DNA of 64,000 nucleotides from Firmicutes bacterium OM04-13BH. Its GTDB lineage: Bacteria > Bacillota > Clostridia > Lachnospirales > Lachnospiraceae. Shown here in pieces: positions 35,493-44,160 of this stretch. Below the pieces are notes generated by a model that saw only the letters and a program-made list of their open reading frames with translations, made no database searches and was not told where the DNA came from. The position numbers and the translations under genes are program-made. How positions within the stretch are numbered: the stretch's first letter is position 1; each line of letters begins with the position of its first letter. Location of the stretch: contig QULP01000005.1 of the NCBI GenBank assembly GCA_003481745.1, forward strand, positions 124,001 to 188,000, written 5' to 3'.

Positions 35493-36224
35493 TTATTTAT
35501 CAATCTTACTCAGTGCTGCTTCATCTGCAACGATTGTTACATCATTATGTAACTGCAGAATAGAAGCAGGAACTTCTGGAGTAATTGGCCCGTAAAGCAC
35601 TTCTTTTAAGATGTCTGCTTTATCTGCACCACTTACAACAACGAGGATTTTCTTTGCCTGCATAATGTTTTTAATACCCATTGTATAAGCTTGTTTCGGA
35701 ACATCATCTTCGGATTCAAAGAAGCGTTTATTTGCTTCGATTGTACTTTCTGTCAAGTCTACGCAGTGAGTTTCTTTTTCAAATGCTTCACCTGGTTCAT
35801 TGAATCCAATGTGTCCGTTATGTCCAAGACCAAGAAGTTGTAGATCAATTGGCCCTTTTTCCTGAATGATTTGATTGTAATCATTGCAGGCTTTCTGGGA
35901 ATCCGGTTCAAGTCCGTTTGGTACAAAGGTACGAGTCTTGTCAATGTTTACGTGGTCGAAGAGATTGGTATTCATGAAGTAGCGGTAGCTCTGGTCGTTT
36001 TCTGGACTTAAACCTTTGTATTCATCCAGATTAATACTTGTTACCTGTGAAAAATCTAAATCTCCTTTTTCGTACCATTCAATCAACTGTCTATAAGTTC
36101 CAACTGGTGAAGAACCAGTTGCCAGTCCAAGTACACAGTTTGGTTTCATGATGATTTGTGCGGAGATAATATTTGCAGCTTTTCTGCTCATATCCTGATA
36201 GTTTTTTGCTTTATAGATATTCAT
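35493..36224 (-). CDS. nagB: Glucosamine-6-phosphate deaminase
   Basis: 243 aa. Converts GlcN-6-P to Fru-6-P and ammonia, the last step of sialic acid/GlcNAc breakdown. Seen: LGLATGSSPVGTYRQL, TSINLDEYKGL (catalytic Asp), GLGHNGHIGFNEPG (His-Glu) and YTMGIKNIMQAKKI. Start at 36224 with AGGGG 7 nt upstream; a frame extending to 36446 is not normal NagB sequence. It is divergent from nanE, with a leader of about 200 bp carrying two palindromes. Confidence 0.94.
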   Translation of the reverse strand: MNIYKAKNYQDMSRKAANIISAQIIMKPNCVLGLATGSSPVGTYRQLIEWYEKGDLDFSQVTSINLDEYKGLSPENDQSYRYFMNTNLFDHVNIDKTRTFVPNGLEPDSQKACNDYNQIIQEKGPIDLQLLGLGHNGHIGFNEPGEAFEKETHCVDLTESTIEANKRFFESEDDVPKQAYTMGIKNIMQAKKILVVVSGADKADILKEVLYGPITPEVPASILQLHNDVTIVADEAALSKIDK

Positions 36225-36430
36225 ATCTATACCCCTTTTCTTTTTTGTAATAATTGTGTTTTTAGCTGTATTTCTGAGTATTAGTATAAGAAATTTCAGG
36301 ATGATTTTCAATAAAATAGGGAGAAGTTGGGAGTAAATTAGCCATTTTGGAACGATAATCCTATTATTGTACAAAATTGCTAAAAATAAAGCGGTACAAC
36401 TAAGAGAAACATGGATAAAAGTGAAAAACT

Positions 36431-36477
36431 TTGAAACTAATTTCATAATAAAACAACTATATTGAAAAAAGTTTCAA
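36431..36477. promoter_or_regulatory. Paired TTGAAA-N4-TTTCAA operators at nagB/nanE
   Basis: TTGAAA-CTAA-TTTCAT (36431-36446) and TTGAAA-AAAG-TTTCAA (36462-36477), centres 31 bp apart. The second contains the -35 of the nanE promoter (TTGAAA, 17 bp, TATACT at 36485-36490). Probably bound by the RpiR protein of the cluster. The remaining 36225-36430 stretch is AT-rich nagB leader; nothing else is seen. Confidence 0.65.
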
Positions 36478-36519
36478 AAAGAACTATACTTTGGGCATAA
36501 CAAAGGAGGTCAAAAAAGG

Positions 36520-37209
36520 ATGAATCAAAAAGTAGAAAATCTGAAAGGAAAATTAATTGTATCTTGTCAGGCACTTCCACATGAACCGTTACATTCTTCT
36601 TTTATTATGGGAAGAATGGCATTGGCAGCGAAAGAGGGCGGAGCAAAAGGAATCCGTGCAAATACAAAAGAGGATATTAAAGAAATTCAGTCACAGGTAG
36701 ACCTTCCGATTATCGGTATTGTAAAGAGAGATTATGATGACAGTAAAATTTACATCACACCTACAATGAAAGAAATTGATGAGTTAATGGAAGTAAAACC
36801 GGAGATTATTGCAATGGATGCAACGATTTCTACAAGACCAGGAAATAAAACATTAGATAAATTTTTCCATGAGGTGAAAGAAAAGTATCCAGACCAGCTT
36901 TTTATGGCAGATTGTTCAACGGTAGAAGAAGCACTTCATGCAGATGAACTTGGATTTGATTTTATTGGTACGACAATGGTAGGTTATACCGAACAGAGTA
37001 AGGGTGATAAGATTGAGGCAAATGATTTTGAAATTTTAAGAAAAATTCTTGCGAGTGCAAAACACAAAGTAATCGCAGAGGGAAATATTAATACACCTGA
37101 AAAAGCAAGAAGAGTAATCGAACTCGGAGCATATAGTGTTGTAGTTGGTTCGATTATCACAAGACCTCAGTTGATTACAAAATCATTTGTAGAAGAAATG
37201 GAACGATAA
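36520..37209 (+). CDS. nanE: N-acetylmannosamine-6-phosphate 2-epimerase
   Basis: 229 aa TIM barrel converting ManNAc-6-P to GlcNAc-6-P. Seen: [32 protein letters not shown] (catalytic Lys), [15 protein letters not shown] and AEGNINTPE...[10 protein letters not shown]. Length is normal. AAAGGAGG is 11 nt before ATG. First gene after the nagB/nanE operator region, 46 nt before nanA. Confidence 0.95.
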   Translation: MNQKVENLKGKLIVSCQALPHEPLHSSFIMGRMALAAKEGGAKGIRANTKEDIKEIQSQVDLPIIGIVKRDYDDSKIYITPTMKEIDELMEVKPEIIAMDATISTRPGNKTLDKFFHEVKEKYPDQLFMADCSTVEEALHADELGFDFIGTTMVGYTEQSKGDKIEANDFEILRKILASAKHKVIAEGNINTPEKARRVIELGAYSVVVGSIITRPQLITKSFVEEMER

Positions 37210-37255
37210 TATTTATAAATTAGAGAATAGAACAAAAAAGCGAGGAGAAAAAGCT

Positions 37256-38173
37256 ATGAGAAATCTTGAAAAGTACAAAGGTGTGATTCCTGCATTTTAT
37301 GCATGCTATGATGAAGAGGGAAATGTAAGTCCAGAGGGTGTTCGTGCGTTAACAAAATATTTTGTAGAAAAAGGCGTGAAAGGTGTTTACGTAAATGGCT
37401 CTTCAGGAGAATGTATTTATCAGAGTGTGGAAGACAGAAAAATTATTCTGGAAAATGTAATGAAAGCAGCAGAGGGAAAATTGACAGTCATTGCACATGT
37501 TGCCTGCAATAATACAAAAGAAAGTCAGGAACTTGCAAAGCATGCAGAAAGTCTTGGAGTTGATGCAATCGCAGCAATCCCTCCAATTTATTTCCACCTG
37601 CCGGAATATGCAATCGCAAAATACTGGAATGATATCAGCGAAGCTGCTCCAAATACAGATTTTGTAATCTATAACATTCCTCAGCTTGCAGGAGTTGCCC
37701 TGACACAGTCCTTGTTTACGGAGATGAGAAAAAATCCGCGTGTGATTGGTGTAAAAAACTCCTCTATGCCAGTTCAGGATATTCAGATGTTTAAAGCAGC
37801 AGGCGGAGAAGATTATGTTATCTTTAATGGTCCGGATGAACAATTTATGAGTGGACGTGTAATTGGAGCAGAGGGAGCAATCGGTGGAACTTATGGAGCT
37901 ATGCCAGAATTATATTTGAAACTGGATGAATATGTAAAAGCCGGAGAAATGGAAAAGGCAAGAGAGCTTCAGTATGCATGCAATGAAGTAATTTACAAAA
38001 TGTGTTCTGCTCATGGAAATATGTATGCAGTGATTAAAGCAATTTTAAAAATTAATGAAAGTCTGGAACTTGGCGGAGTAAGAGAGCCACTGCCATCATT
38101 AATTGAAGAAGATATGGAAATTGTAAAAAGAGCAGCGCAGATGATTCGTGATGCGAAAGCAAAATATTTATAA
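37256..38173 (+). CDS. nanA: N-acetylneuraminate lyase
   Basis: 305 aa class I aldolase splitting Neu5Ac into ManNAc and pyruvate. Seen: NGSSGE (GxxGE pyruvate-binding), YNIPQ (catalytic Tyr) and GVKNSS (Schiff-base Lys). DHDPS/NAL superfamily; the nan context decides for NanA. GAGGAG is 8 nt before ATG. Cotranscribed with nanE; a hairpin and a new promoter follow before nanK. Confidence 0.92.
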   Translation: MRNLEKYKGVIPAFYACYDEEGNVSPEGVRALTKYFVEKGVKGVYVNGSSGECIYQSVEDRKIILENVMKAAEGKLTVIAHVACNNTKESQELAKHAESLGVDAIAAIPPIYFHLPEYAIAKYWNDISEAAPNTDFVIYNIPQLAGVALTQSLFTEMRKNPRVIGVKNSSMPVQDIQMFKAAGGEDYVIFNGPDEQFMSGRVIGAEGAIGGTYGAMPELYLKLDEYVKAGEMEKARELQYACNEVIYKMCSAHGNMYAVIKAILKINESLELGGVREPLPSLIEEDMEIVKRAAQMIRDAKAKYL

Positions 38174-38223
38174 GTAAAATAGTTATTTAAGTAGAAACAC
38201 AATAGAAAATACAGAAAAAAGAG

Positions 38224-38259
38224 AAAGGGGCAGACCGAAAAGAAAGGTTTGTCCCTTTT
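38224..38259 (+). terminator. Hairpin after nanA
   Basis: AAAGGGGCAGACC pairs with GGTTTGTCCCTTT with one mismatch and is followed by only a short T-run; probably a partial terminator. Confidence 0.5.
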
Positions 38260-38297
38260 GGGGTATTTGGTTATAAAGAAGCGGTAAAACGGATGGC

Positions 38298-38326
38298 TTG
38301 AGAAAGTGTAAGAAAGTGTATATAAT
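38298..38326 (+). promoter_or_regulatory. Promoter of the nanK-rpiR-nagA genes
   Basis: TTGAGA (38298-38303), 17-bp spacer, TATAAT (38321-38326), 29 bp before the nanK start. Confidence 0.65.
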
Positions 38327-38354
38327 AAAAGGAAAGCATAAGAGGAAAAAAGAG

Positions 38355-39251
38355 ATGAAACAGTACATAAGTATTGATATTGGTGGAACAGCAATTAAAT
38401 ATGGTGTGATTGATGAAAATGCACAGATTTTAATAAAAAAATCTATGGAAACAGAAGCCTTTAAGGGTGGTCCTGAGATTCTTAAGAAAGCAATTGGAAT
38501 TGTAGAGAAATTAATGAAGGAAACAAAATTAGAAATTTCTGGTATTTGTATTTCAACAGCAGGAATGGTAGATATCGAAAAAGGTTCTATTTTCTATTCG
38601 GCTCCATTAATTCCGAATTATGCGGGAACTCAATTTAAAGAAGTTCTGGAAGAAAAATTTAAAATTCCATGTGAAGTGGAAAATGATGTAAACTGTGCAG
38701 GACTTGCAGAATATCAATCTGGCGTAGCAAAGGGAAGCCACGTTGCTGTGATGTTGACAATCGGAACAGGAATTGGTGGCTGTATCATTTTAGATGGAAA
38801 AATCTTTCATGGTTTCAGTAACAGTGCGTGTGAAGTAGGTTATATGCATCTGGATGGCGGAGAATTTCAGGATTTGGGAGCGGCCAGTATTTTGACAAAA
38901 AAAGTTGCCAAAAGAAAACAGGAGTCAGAATCAGACTGGAATGGATATCATATTTTTGAGTCGGCAAAACAGGGAGACGAAACCTGTATTCAGGCGATTG
39001 ATGAAATGGCGGATGTATTGGGAAAGGGAATTTCAAATATTTGTTATGTACTGAATCCAGAAATTGTTGTACTGGGAGGCGGAATTATGGCGCAGGAAGA
39101 ATTTCTTGGAGACCGTATTAAGCAGGCGGTAAAGAAGTATCTGGTATCAAGTATTGAAGTAAATACGACAATTGCATTTGCAAAACATCAAAATAATGCG
39201 GGAATGTTAGGGGCGTTTTATCATTTCTGTGGAGTACATAAAAAAGAATAG
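38355..39251 (+). CDS. nanK: ROK-family N-acetylmannosamine kinase
   Basis: 298 aa. Phosphorylates ManNAc to ManNAc-6-P. Seen: ATP-binding SIDIGGTAIKYGVID at the N-terminus, ENDVNCAG (catalytic Asp), TIGTGIGG, and VVLGGGIM. The Cys-rich zinc motif of typical ROK kinases (CxCGxxGC) is absent: after EVGYMHLDGG the segment has no cysteine. The start is 38355, behind AGAGGA; an upstream in-frame start would read over the promoter. Confidence 0.88.
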   Translation: MKQYISIDIGGTAIKYGVIDENAQILIKKSMETEAFKGGPEILKKAIGIVEKLMKETKLEISGICISTAGMVDIEKGSIFYSAPLIPNYAGTQFKEVLEEKFKIPCEVENDVNCAGLAEYQSGVAKGSHVAVMLTIGTGIGGCIILDGKIFHGFSNSACEVGYMHLDGGEFQDLGAASILTKKVAKRKQESESDWNGYHIFESAKQGDETCIQAIDEMADVLGKGISNICYVLNPEIVVLGGGIMAQEEFLGDRIKQAVKKYLVSSIEVNTTIAFAKHQNNAGMLGAFYHFCGVHKKE

Positions 39252-39276
39252 TGCATAAGAAGAATAGGATGAAGAA

Positions 39277-40125
39277 ATGGGATATTATGTGAAATCAGTA
39301 GTGCCGGTAATTGAATCGAATTATGATAAGTTTACGACAGTAGAAAAAACAATAGCGGATTTTTTTATTCAAAATAAAGAGAAAAGTGATTTTTCAGTGA
39401 AGGCTGTTTCAGAACGGCTTTTTGTATCAAAGGCTTCGCTGGTGAGGTTCGCCCAGAAATGTGGTTATCATGGCTATAAAGAATTTATTTATCAGTATGA
39501 AGATTCGTTGATAGAAAAACAGGAATCAATTACCGGAAATACACGCATGGTATTAAATGCATATCAGGAACTTTTGAATAAAACATATAGTCTTGTAGAT
39601 GAGACGCAGGTTGGAAGAATTATAATTTATCTAAACCAGGCAGAGCGGGTATTTGTATGTGGAAAAGGAAGTTCCGGACTTTCTGCGCGAGAGATGGAAC
39701 TGCGGTTTATGAGAATTGGGCTGAGAATTGATTCGCTCACAGATACAGATATGATGAGAATGCAGGCGGTCTTTCAGGATAAAAAAAGTCTGGTAGTAGG
39801 ATTCAGCATCAGTGGAGAGAGGGAAGATGTGATTTATTTACTTCGTGAAGCTTATAAAAAAGGAGCAAAAACGATTTTGTTTACTGCAAAAAGCAAGGAC
39901 AGTTTTAAGAAATACTGTTCGGAAGTTGTGCTGATTCCATCTTTACGACATTTAAATCATGGAAATGTGATTTCACCGCAGTTTCCAATTTTAATCATTC
40001 TTGATATTATTTATGCCTATTATATGGAACAAAACAAACATGTAAGAGAGGGCATGCATGACAGTACAATTCGTGCTTTGGAAGAAGCAGAAGAGATGCA
40101 TACAAAATTTTTGGATGAAGAATAA
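39277..40125 (+). CDS. RpiR-family regulator with SIS sugar-phosphate domain
   Basis: 282 aa. N-terminal HTH_6 (KAVSERLFVSKASLVRFAQKCGY about residues 42-64) and C-terminal SIS domain (VCGKGSSGLSAREMELRF, GFSISGEREDV). Such proteins sense phosphosugars such as ManNAc-6-P or GlcNAc-6-P. It sits between nanK and nagA, and the TTGAAA-N4-TTTCAA palindromes at nagB/nanE are the natural target; inference. Confidence 0.87.
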   Translation: MGYYVKSVVPVIESNYDKFTTVEKTIADFFIQNKEKSDFSVKAVSERLFVSKASLVRFAQKCGYHGYKEFIYQYEDSLIEKQESITGNTRMVLNAYQELLNKTYSLVDETQVGRIIIYLNQAERVFVCGKGSSGLSAREMELRFMRIGLRIDSLTDTDMMRMQAVFQDKKSLVVGFSISGEREDVIYLLREAYKKGAKTILFTAKSKDSFKKYCSEVVLIPSLRHLNHGNVISPQFPILIILDIIYAYYMEQNKHVREGMHDSTIRALEEAEEMHTKFLDEE

Positions 40126-40140
40126 AGGAGTAAAAAACCA

Positions 40141-41295
40141 ATGCTGATTAAGAATGTAAAAGTCTTTACGGAAGACAAAAAATTTAAAAACGGAGCAATC
40201 GTCCTGGAGGGGGACAAAATCAAGGCAGTTTACACAGAAGCAAACATGCCGGATTCAGACTTGGAGGAAACCATTGATGGAAACGGTGCTTATGCAATTC
40301 CCGGTCTGATTGATTTACATTTTCATGGATGTAAAGGTGATGATTTCTGTGATGGAACAAAAGAGGCGATTGGAAGAATCGCAGAGTATGAGGCCTCCAT
40401 TGGGGTAACTGCGATTGCTCCTGCAACTATGACTCTTCCAGTGGAAGAACTGGAGCATATTTTAGAGGTGGCTGCAGAATACAAAAAAGAAAATACAGAC
40501 AAGCGCAGAGCTGATTTACTTGGCATTAATATGGAAGGACCATTTATCAGTCCTGCCAAAAAAGGTGCACAGGATGAAAGAAATATTATCCCTTGTAATG
40601 TAGAAATCTGCGAGCGGTTTTTAAAGGCATCGGATGGTCTGGTAAAATTTATTGGAATTGCACCGGAAGAGAGCGAAGAAGCGATTGATTTTATCAAGGC
40701 AGTAAAGGATAAAGTAAATGTCTCTCTTGCACATACCAATGCAGATTATGAAACTGCAAAAGCGGCATTTGAAGCCGGTGCAAATCATGCAGTTCATCTT
40801 TATAATGCAATGCCGCCGTTTTCACATCGTGCGCCAGGAGTGGTAGGTGCGGTCTATGACTGTAAACATGTAATGCCGGAAATTATCTGTGATGGAATCC
40901 ATATTCATCCGGCAACGGTTCGTGCGACATTTGAAATGATGGGAGCAGAGCGTATGATTTTAATCAGTGACAGTATGCGTGCAACCGGAATGCCGGATGG
41001 TCAGTATACGCTTGGGGGTCTGGATGTAAAAGTAGTTGGAAAACTGGCTACTTTAGTATCAGACGGAGCAATTGCAGGTTCTGCGACAAATCTTATGGAC
41101 TGCGTGAGAACGGTAGTAAAAGAGATGGGGCTTCCTCTTGAAACAGCTGTTGCATGTGCGACAATGAATCCGGCGAAGAGCCTTGGAGTCTGTGACGAGT
41201 ACGGTTCCATTACAGAGGGCAAAAAAGCAAATATTGTGTTACTTGATAAAGATTTGGAATTACAGGCAGTTATTAAAGACGGGATGAAATTATAA
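40141..41295 (+). CDS. nagA: N-acetylglucosamine-6-phosphate deacetylase
   Basis: 384 aa amidohydrolase giving GlcN-6-P. Seen: LIDLHFHGCKGDDF (HxH), NMEGPF (metal Glu), HLYNAMPPFSHRAPG, and LISDSMRATG (catalytic Asp). The product feeds NagB. AAAGGAG is 7 nt before ATG. Its stop shares bases with the next start (TAATG). Confidence 0.94.
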   Translation: MLIKNVKVFTEDKKFKNGAIVLEGDKIKAVYTEANMPDSDLEETIDGNGAYAIPGLIDLHFHGCKGDDFCDGTKEAIGRIAEYEASIGVTAIAPATMTLPVEELEHILEVAAEYKKENTDKRRADLLGINMEGPFISPAKKGAQDERNIIPCNVEICERFLKASDGLVKFIGIAPEESEEAIDFIKAVKDKVNVSLAHTNADYETAKAAFEAGANHAVHLYNAMPPFSHRAPGVVGAVYDCKHVMPEIICDGIHIHPATVRATFEMMGAERMILISDSMRATGMPDGQYTLGGLDVKVVGKLATLVSDGAIAGSATNLMDCVRTVVKEMGLPLETAVACATMNPAKSLGVCDEYGSITEGKKANIVLLDKDLELQAVIKDGMKL

Positions 41296-41816
41296 TGGAG
41301 TTTCGATTAGCGAAAAAACAGGAATTTGATAGCGTCAGAGATTTATATTGGATGTTGATTGATGAGACTTCTCATCTGCCGTCTTTTCCACACTGGAAAA
41401 AAGGTCTGCATCCATCAGATGAGTGGCTGTTAGAGAGTCTTGAAAAATCTCAGATGTTTGTATTAGAAGAAAATGGGGAAATTCTTGCCAGTGTTATCTT
41501 AAATAGCAAGGCAAATGAAAGTTATCGACTGGTAAACTGGAGCAGAGAGGTTCCGGACGAAAAGGTTCTGATTATTCATGTGCTTGCGGTTTCTCCAAAA
41601 CATGCAGGCAAAGGGCTTGGCACAAAGATGATGCAGTATATTTTGGATTATGCAAAAGAAATCAGGATGCAGGCAGTACGGCTGGACGTAATCAGTAATA
41701 ACAGTTCGGCGGAACATTTATATCAGAAAATGGGATTTCGGTTTGTACAGACACAGAGGCTGTATTATGAAGTGACAGGAGAAAAAGATTTTAATCTGTA
41801 TGAATATTATTTATAG
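41295..41816 (+). CDS. GNAT-family N-acetyltransferase
   Basis: 173 aa. Acetyl-CoA site VLAVSPKHAGKGLGTKMMQ (R/Q-x-x-G-x-A-like loop), and NNSSAEHLYQKMGFRFVQ in the C-terminal half. Start codon overlaps the nagA stop, so translation is coupled. Substrate unknown; an amino-sugar related acceptor is possible but unsupported beyond position. Confidence 0.82.
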   Translation: MEFRLAKKQEFDSVRDLYWMLIDETSHLPSFPHWKKGLHPSDEWLLESLEKSQMFVLEENGEILASVILNSKANESYRLVNWSREVPDEKVLIIHVLAVSPKHAGKGLGTKMMQYILDYAKEIRMQAVRLDVISNNSSAEHLYQKMGFRFVQTQRLYYEVTGEKDFNLYEYYL

Positions 41817-41885
41817 CGGTCAACTTTTTCTGCCAAAGGATTTTGATGAGCCATGTCGTGGATGTTGGAGTTGTTTTAAGTTTTC

Positions 41886-41914
41886 GCATAATTCTCTTGA
41901 ATTTCCACATACTA
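41886..41914 (+). promoter_or_regulatory. Sigma-G-like promoter of spoVT
   Basis: GCATA (41886-41890), 17-bp spacer, CATACTA (41908-41914), 63 bp upstream of spoVT. This fits the forespore sigma-G/F consensus, and spoVT in Bacillus is sigma-G dependent. Confidence 0.7.
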
Positions 41915-41977
41915 CCCATACAGTACAATAATGGGAAACTAAGAGTATGATGAAAAAATACAGGAGGAATTTAAGAT

Positions 41978-42520
41978 ATGAAAGCGACAGGAATTGTCAG
42001 GCGGATTGATGACTTAGGAAGAGTTGTAGTGCCAAAGGAAATCAGAAGAACTCTGCGGATTAAGGAAAGTGATCCACTGGAGATTTTTACGGACCGTGAT
42101 GGAAAGATTATCTTAAAGAAATATTCACCAATTGGGGAACTGGGAGATTTTGCAAAGGAATATGCACAGAGTCTGGCACAGGTTTCGGGCTATACGGTGT
42201 GTATTGCCGACCATGACCAGATAATTGCAGCAAGTGGAAAGCGGGCAAAAGAATATGCGGGAAGATTAATTGATGAAGAACTTGAAACCGTAATTTTGAA
42301 TCGTAAAACGGTAAAACTTGCGAAGAAAGAAGCAGTCAGATTGACGCAAAACGATGCGGGAGGATATCAGTCGCAGGTGATTTCGGTAATTACAAGTCTT
42401 GGTGATTGTGTCGGAGCAGTGATTATTTTCAGCGAAAATGGCGAGACAGAACTTGGCGAGACAGAAATTAAACTTGCAAAAGCGGCAGCAGGATTTTTAG
42501 GAAGACAGATGGAGCAATAG
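41978..42520 (+). CDS. spoVT: Stage V sporulation protein T
   Basis: 180 aa. N-terminal AbrB swapped-hairpin domain (MKATGIVRRIDDLGRVVVPK) and C-terminal GAF-like domain (LGDCVGAVIIFSENGE). Forespore regulator controlling late sporulation genes. Length fits SpoVT. AGGAGG is 8 nt before ATG. Preceded by a sigma-G-like promoter and followed by a terminator shared with convergent pncB. Confidence 0.92.
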   Translation: MKATGIVRRIDDLGRVVVPKEIRRTLRIKESDPLEIFTDRDGKIILKKYSPIGELGDFAKEYAQSLAQVSGYTVCIADHDQIIAASGKRAKEYAGRLIDEELETVILNRKTVKLAKKEAVRLTQNDAGGYQSQVISVITSLGDCVGAVIIFSENGETELGETEIKLAKAAAGFLGRQMEQ

Positions 42521-42544
42521 AATTTCGTTTGCGAGATTAAAAAA

Positions 42545-42580
42545 ATGGACATGACAAAGCGAAAAAATTGTCATGTCCAT
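42545..42580. terminator. Bidirectional terminator spoVT/pncB
   Basis: ATGGACATGACAA pairs perfectly with TTGTCATGTCCAT, with A-run and T-rich flanks. Confidence 0.8.
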
Positions 42581-42603
42581 TCTTTATTTCATGATTTTAT
42601 ATT

Positions 42604-44073
42604 CTATTCGTTTTTAATTGCTGCCTGACTCATTTCTTCAAGCAAGTCACTTTTAATTTTATAGAGTTTGTCGGATAAATCCACATATACTTCCTGCGGA
42701 TTAACGAGACGCAGAGTTTCGCCCCACAAGGTCTGTTTTTCTTTTTGACAGATGTCGCGAATTTCCATTACAGATGGAGAAGTATAGACACATTCGCCTT
42801 TTTTGAATACCGGAACAAGCAGTTCACGTAAGGTATAAGTGCCACCTTCTATTTTTGTCTTTTTCCAGGTTGCCATAGGGTCAAAAATAATCATATCTTT
42901 TTCCGGGTCAAAGACTTCATCGGCAAGGCAGATTAAATCTGCACGGATTTTTCCGGTTGCTTTGTCGTAAATACGGAAAATTGTTTTGTTTCCAGGGTTA
43001 GTTACTTTTTCTACATTTTCAGAGAGTTTGATTTTTGGAATGAAATCTTCATCTTCTTTATTTTTGATTGCAGCTAGTTTGTAGACACCGCCAAAAGCCG
43101 GATGCCCTTTAGAGGTAATCAGATTTGTACCAACACCCCAGGAATTGACTTTTGCGCCCTGGGCTTTTAAGCTGTCGATCAGATATTCGTCAAGATCACT
43201 GGAAGCAGAGATGATAGCATCTTCAAATCCAGCTTCTTTTAACATTTTATATGCCTGTTTGGATAGATAAGCAAGGTCACCGCTGTCAATACGGATTCCA
43301 TAGCCTTTTAATTCAATGCCTTCTGCTTGCATTTCTTTAAAGACGCGGATTGCATTTGGAACACCGGATTTCAAGACGTCGTAAGTGTCAACGAGCAGGA
43401 TACAGGCATCCGGGTATAAGTTCGCATAAGCTTTAAATGCAGTATATTCATCCGGAAAACTCATAATCCAGCTGTGAGCGTGAGTTCCTTTGACCGGAAC
43501 ATCAAACATCTGGCCGGTTAAAACATTGGATGTGCCGATACATCCACCAATCATTGCGGCTCTTGCACCGTAGATTCCGGCATCCGGTCCTTGTGCACGA
43601 CGCAGACCAAATTCCATAATTCCGTCACCTTTTGCAGCATAGACAACGCGGGAAGCTTTGGTTGCAATTAAAGACTGATGATTTAAAATATTTAAAATGG
43701 CAGTTTCAATTAACTGTGCTTCCATAACCGGGGCAATAACTTTAAGTAAAGGTTCTCTTGGGAAAATAATAGTTCCCTCTGGGATTGCATAGATATCGCC
43801 GGTGAAATGGAATCCTCTTAAATATTCCAGAAAATCAGTATCAAAAATTTTCAGGGATTTTAAATAATCAATATCGTCCGGTGCAAAATGCAGGTCACGG
43901 ATATATTCAATTACCTGCTCCAGTCCGGCACAGATTGCATAACCGCCATCGCACGGATTTTTGCGGTAAAATGCATCAAAAACCACGATTTGGTCAGTAG
44001 GATTTTTAAAATATCCCTGCATCATGGTCAACTCATATAAATCTGTAAGTAATGTTAAATTTAGGGCTCTCAT
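42604..44073 (-). CDS. pncB: Nicotinate phosphoribosyltransferase
   Basis: 489 aa. Makes nicotinate mononucleotide from nicotinate and PRPP for NAD salvage. Seen: LLTDLYELTMMQGYF, FDAFYRKNPCDGGYAICAG (shown by residues 27-45), GTHAHSW, GIRIDSGDLAYLS and NSWGVGTNLIT. Start at 44073 with AAAGGA 7 nt upstream; an ATG 18 nt earlier lacks a site. Confidence 0.94.
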   Translation of the reverse strand: MRALNLTLLTDLYELTMMQGYFKNPTDQIVVFDAFYRKNPCDGGYAICAGLEQVIEYIRDLHFAPDDIDYLKSLKIFDTDFLEYLRGFHFTGDIYAIPEGTIIFPREPLLKVIAPVMEAQLIETAILNILNHQSLIATKASRVVYAAKGDGIMEFGLRRAQGPDAGIYGARAAMIGGCIGTSNVLTGQMFDVPVKGTHAHSWIMSFPDEYTAFKAYANLYPDACILLVDTYDVLKSGVPNAIRVFKEMQAEGIELKGYGIRIDSGDLAYLSKQAYKMLKEAGFEDAIISASSDLDEYLIDSLKAQGAKVNSWGVGTNLITSKGHPAFGGVYKLAAIKNKEDEDFIPKIKLSENVEKVTNPGNKTIFRIYDKATGKIRADLICLADEVFDPEKDMIIFDPMATWKKTKIEGGTYTLRELLVPVFKKGECVYTSPSVMEIRDICQKEKQTLWGETLRLVNPQEVYVDLSDKLYKIKSDLLEEMSQAAIKNE

Positions 44074-44160
44074 AAATTCTTCCTTTTCCATACGTTCTTT
44101 TGTGTCTCAATTATATAACAGATGAGGGGAATAATTCAAGGAGTTTGGCATAGTAACACG

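Noticed and set aside
35493..36446. Longer nagB frame to 36446
   Set aside because: The extra 74 residues are hydrophobic, unlike NagB, and cover operator palindromes; a ribosome site precedes 36224.
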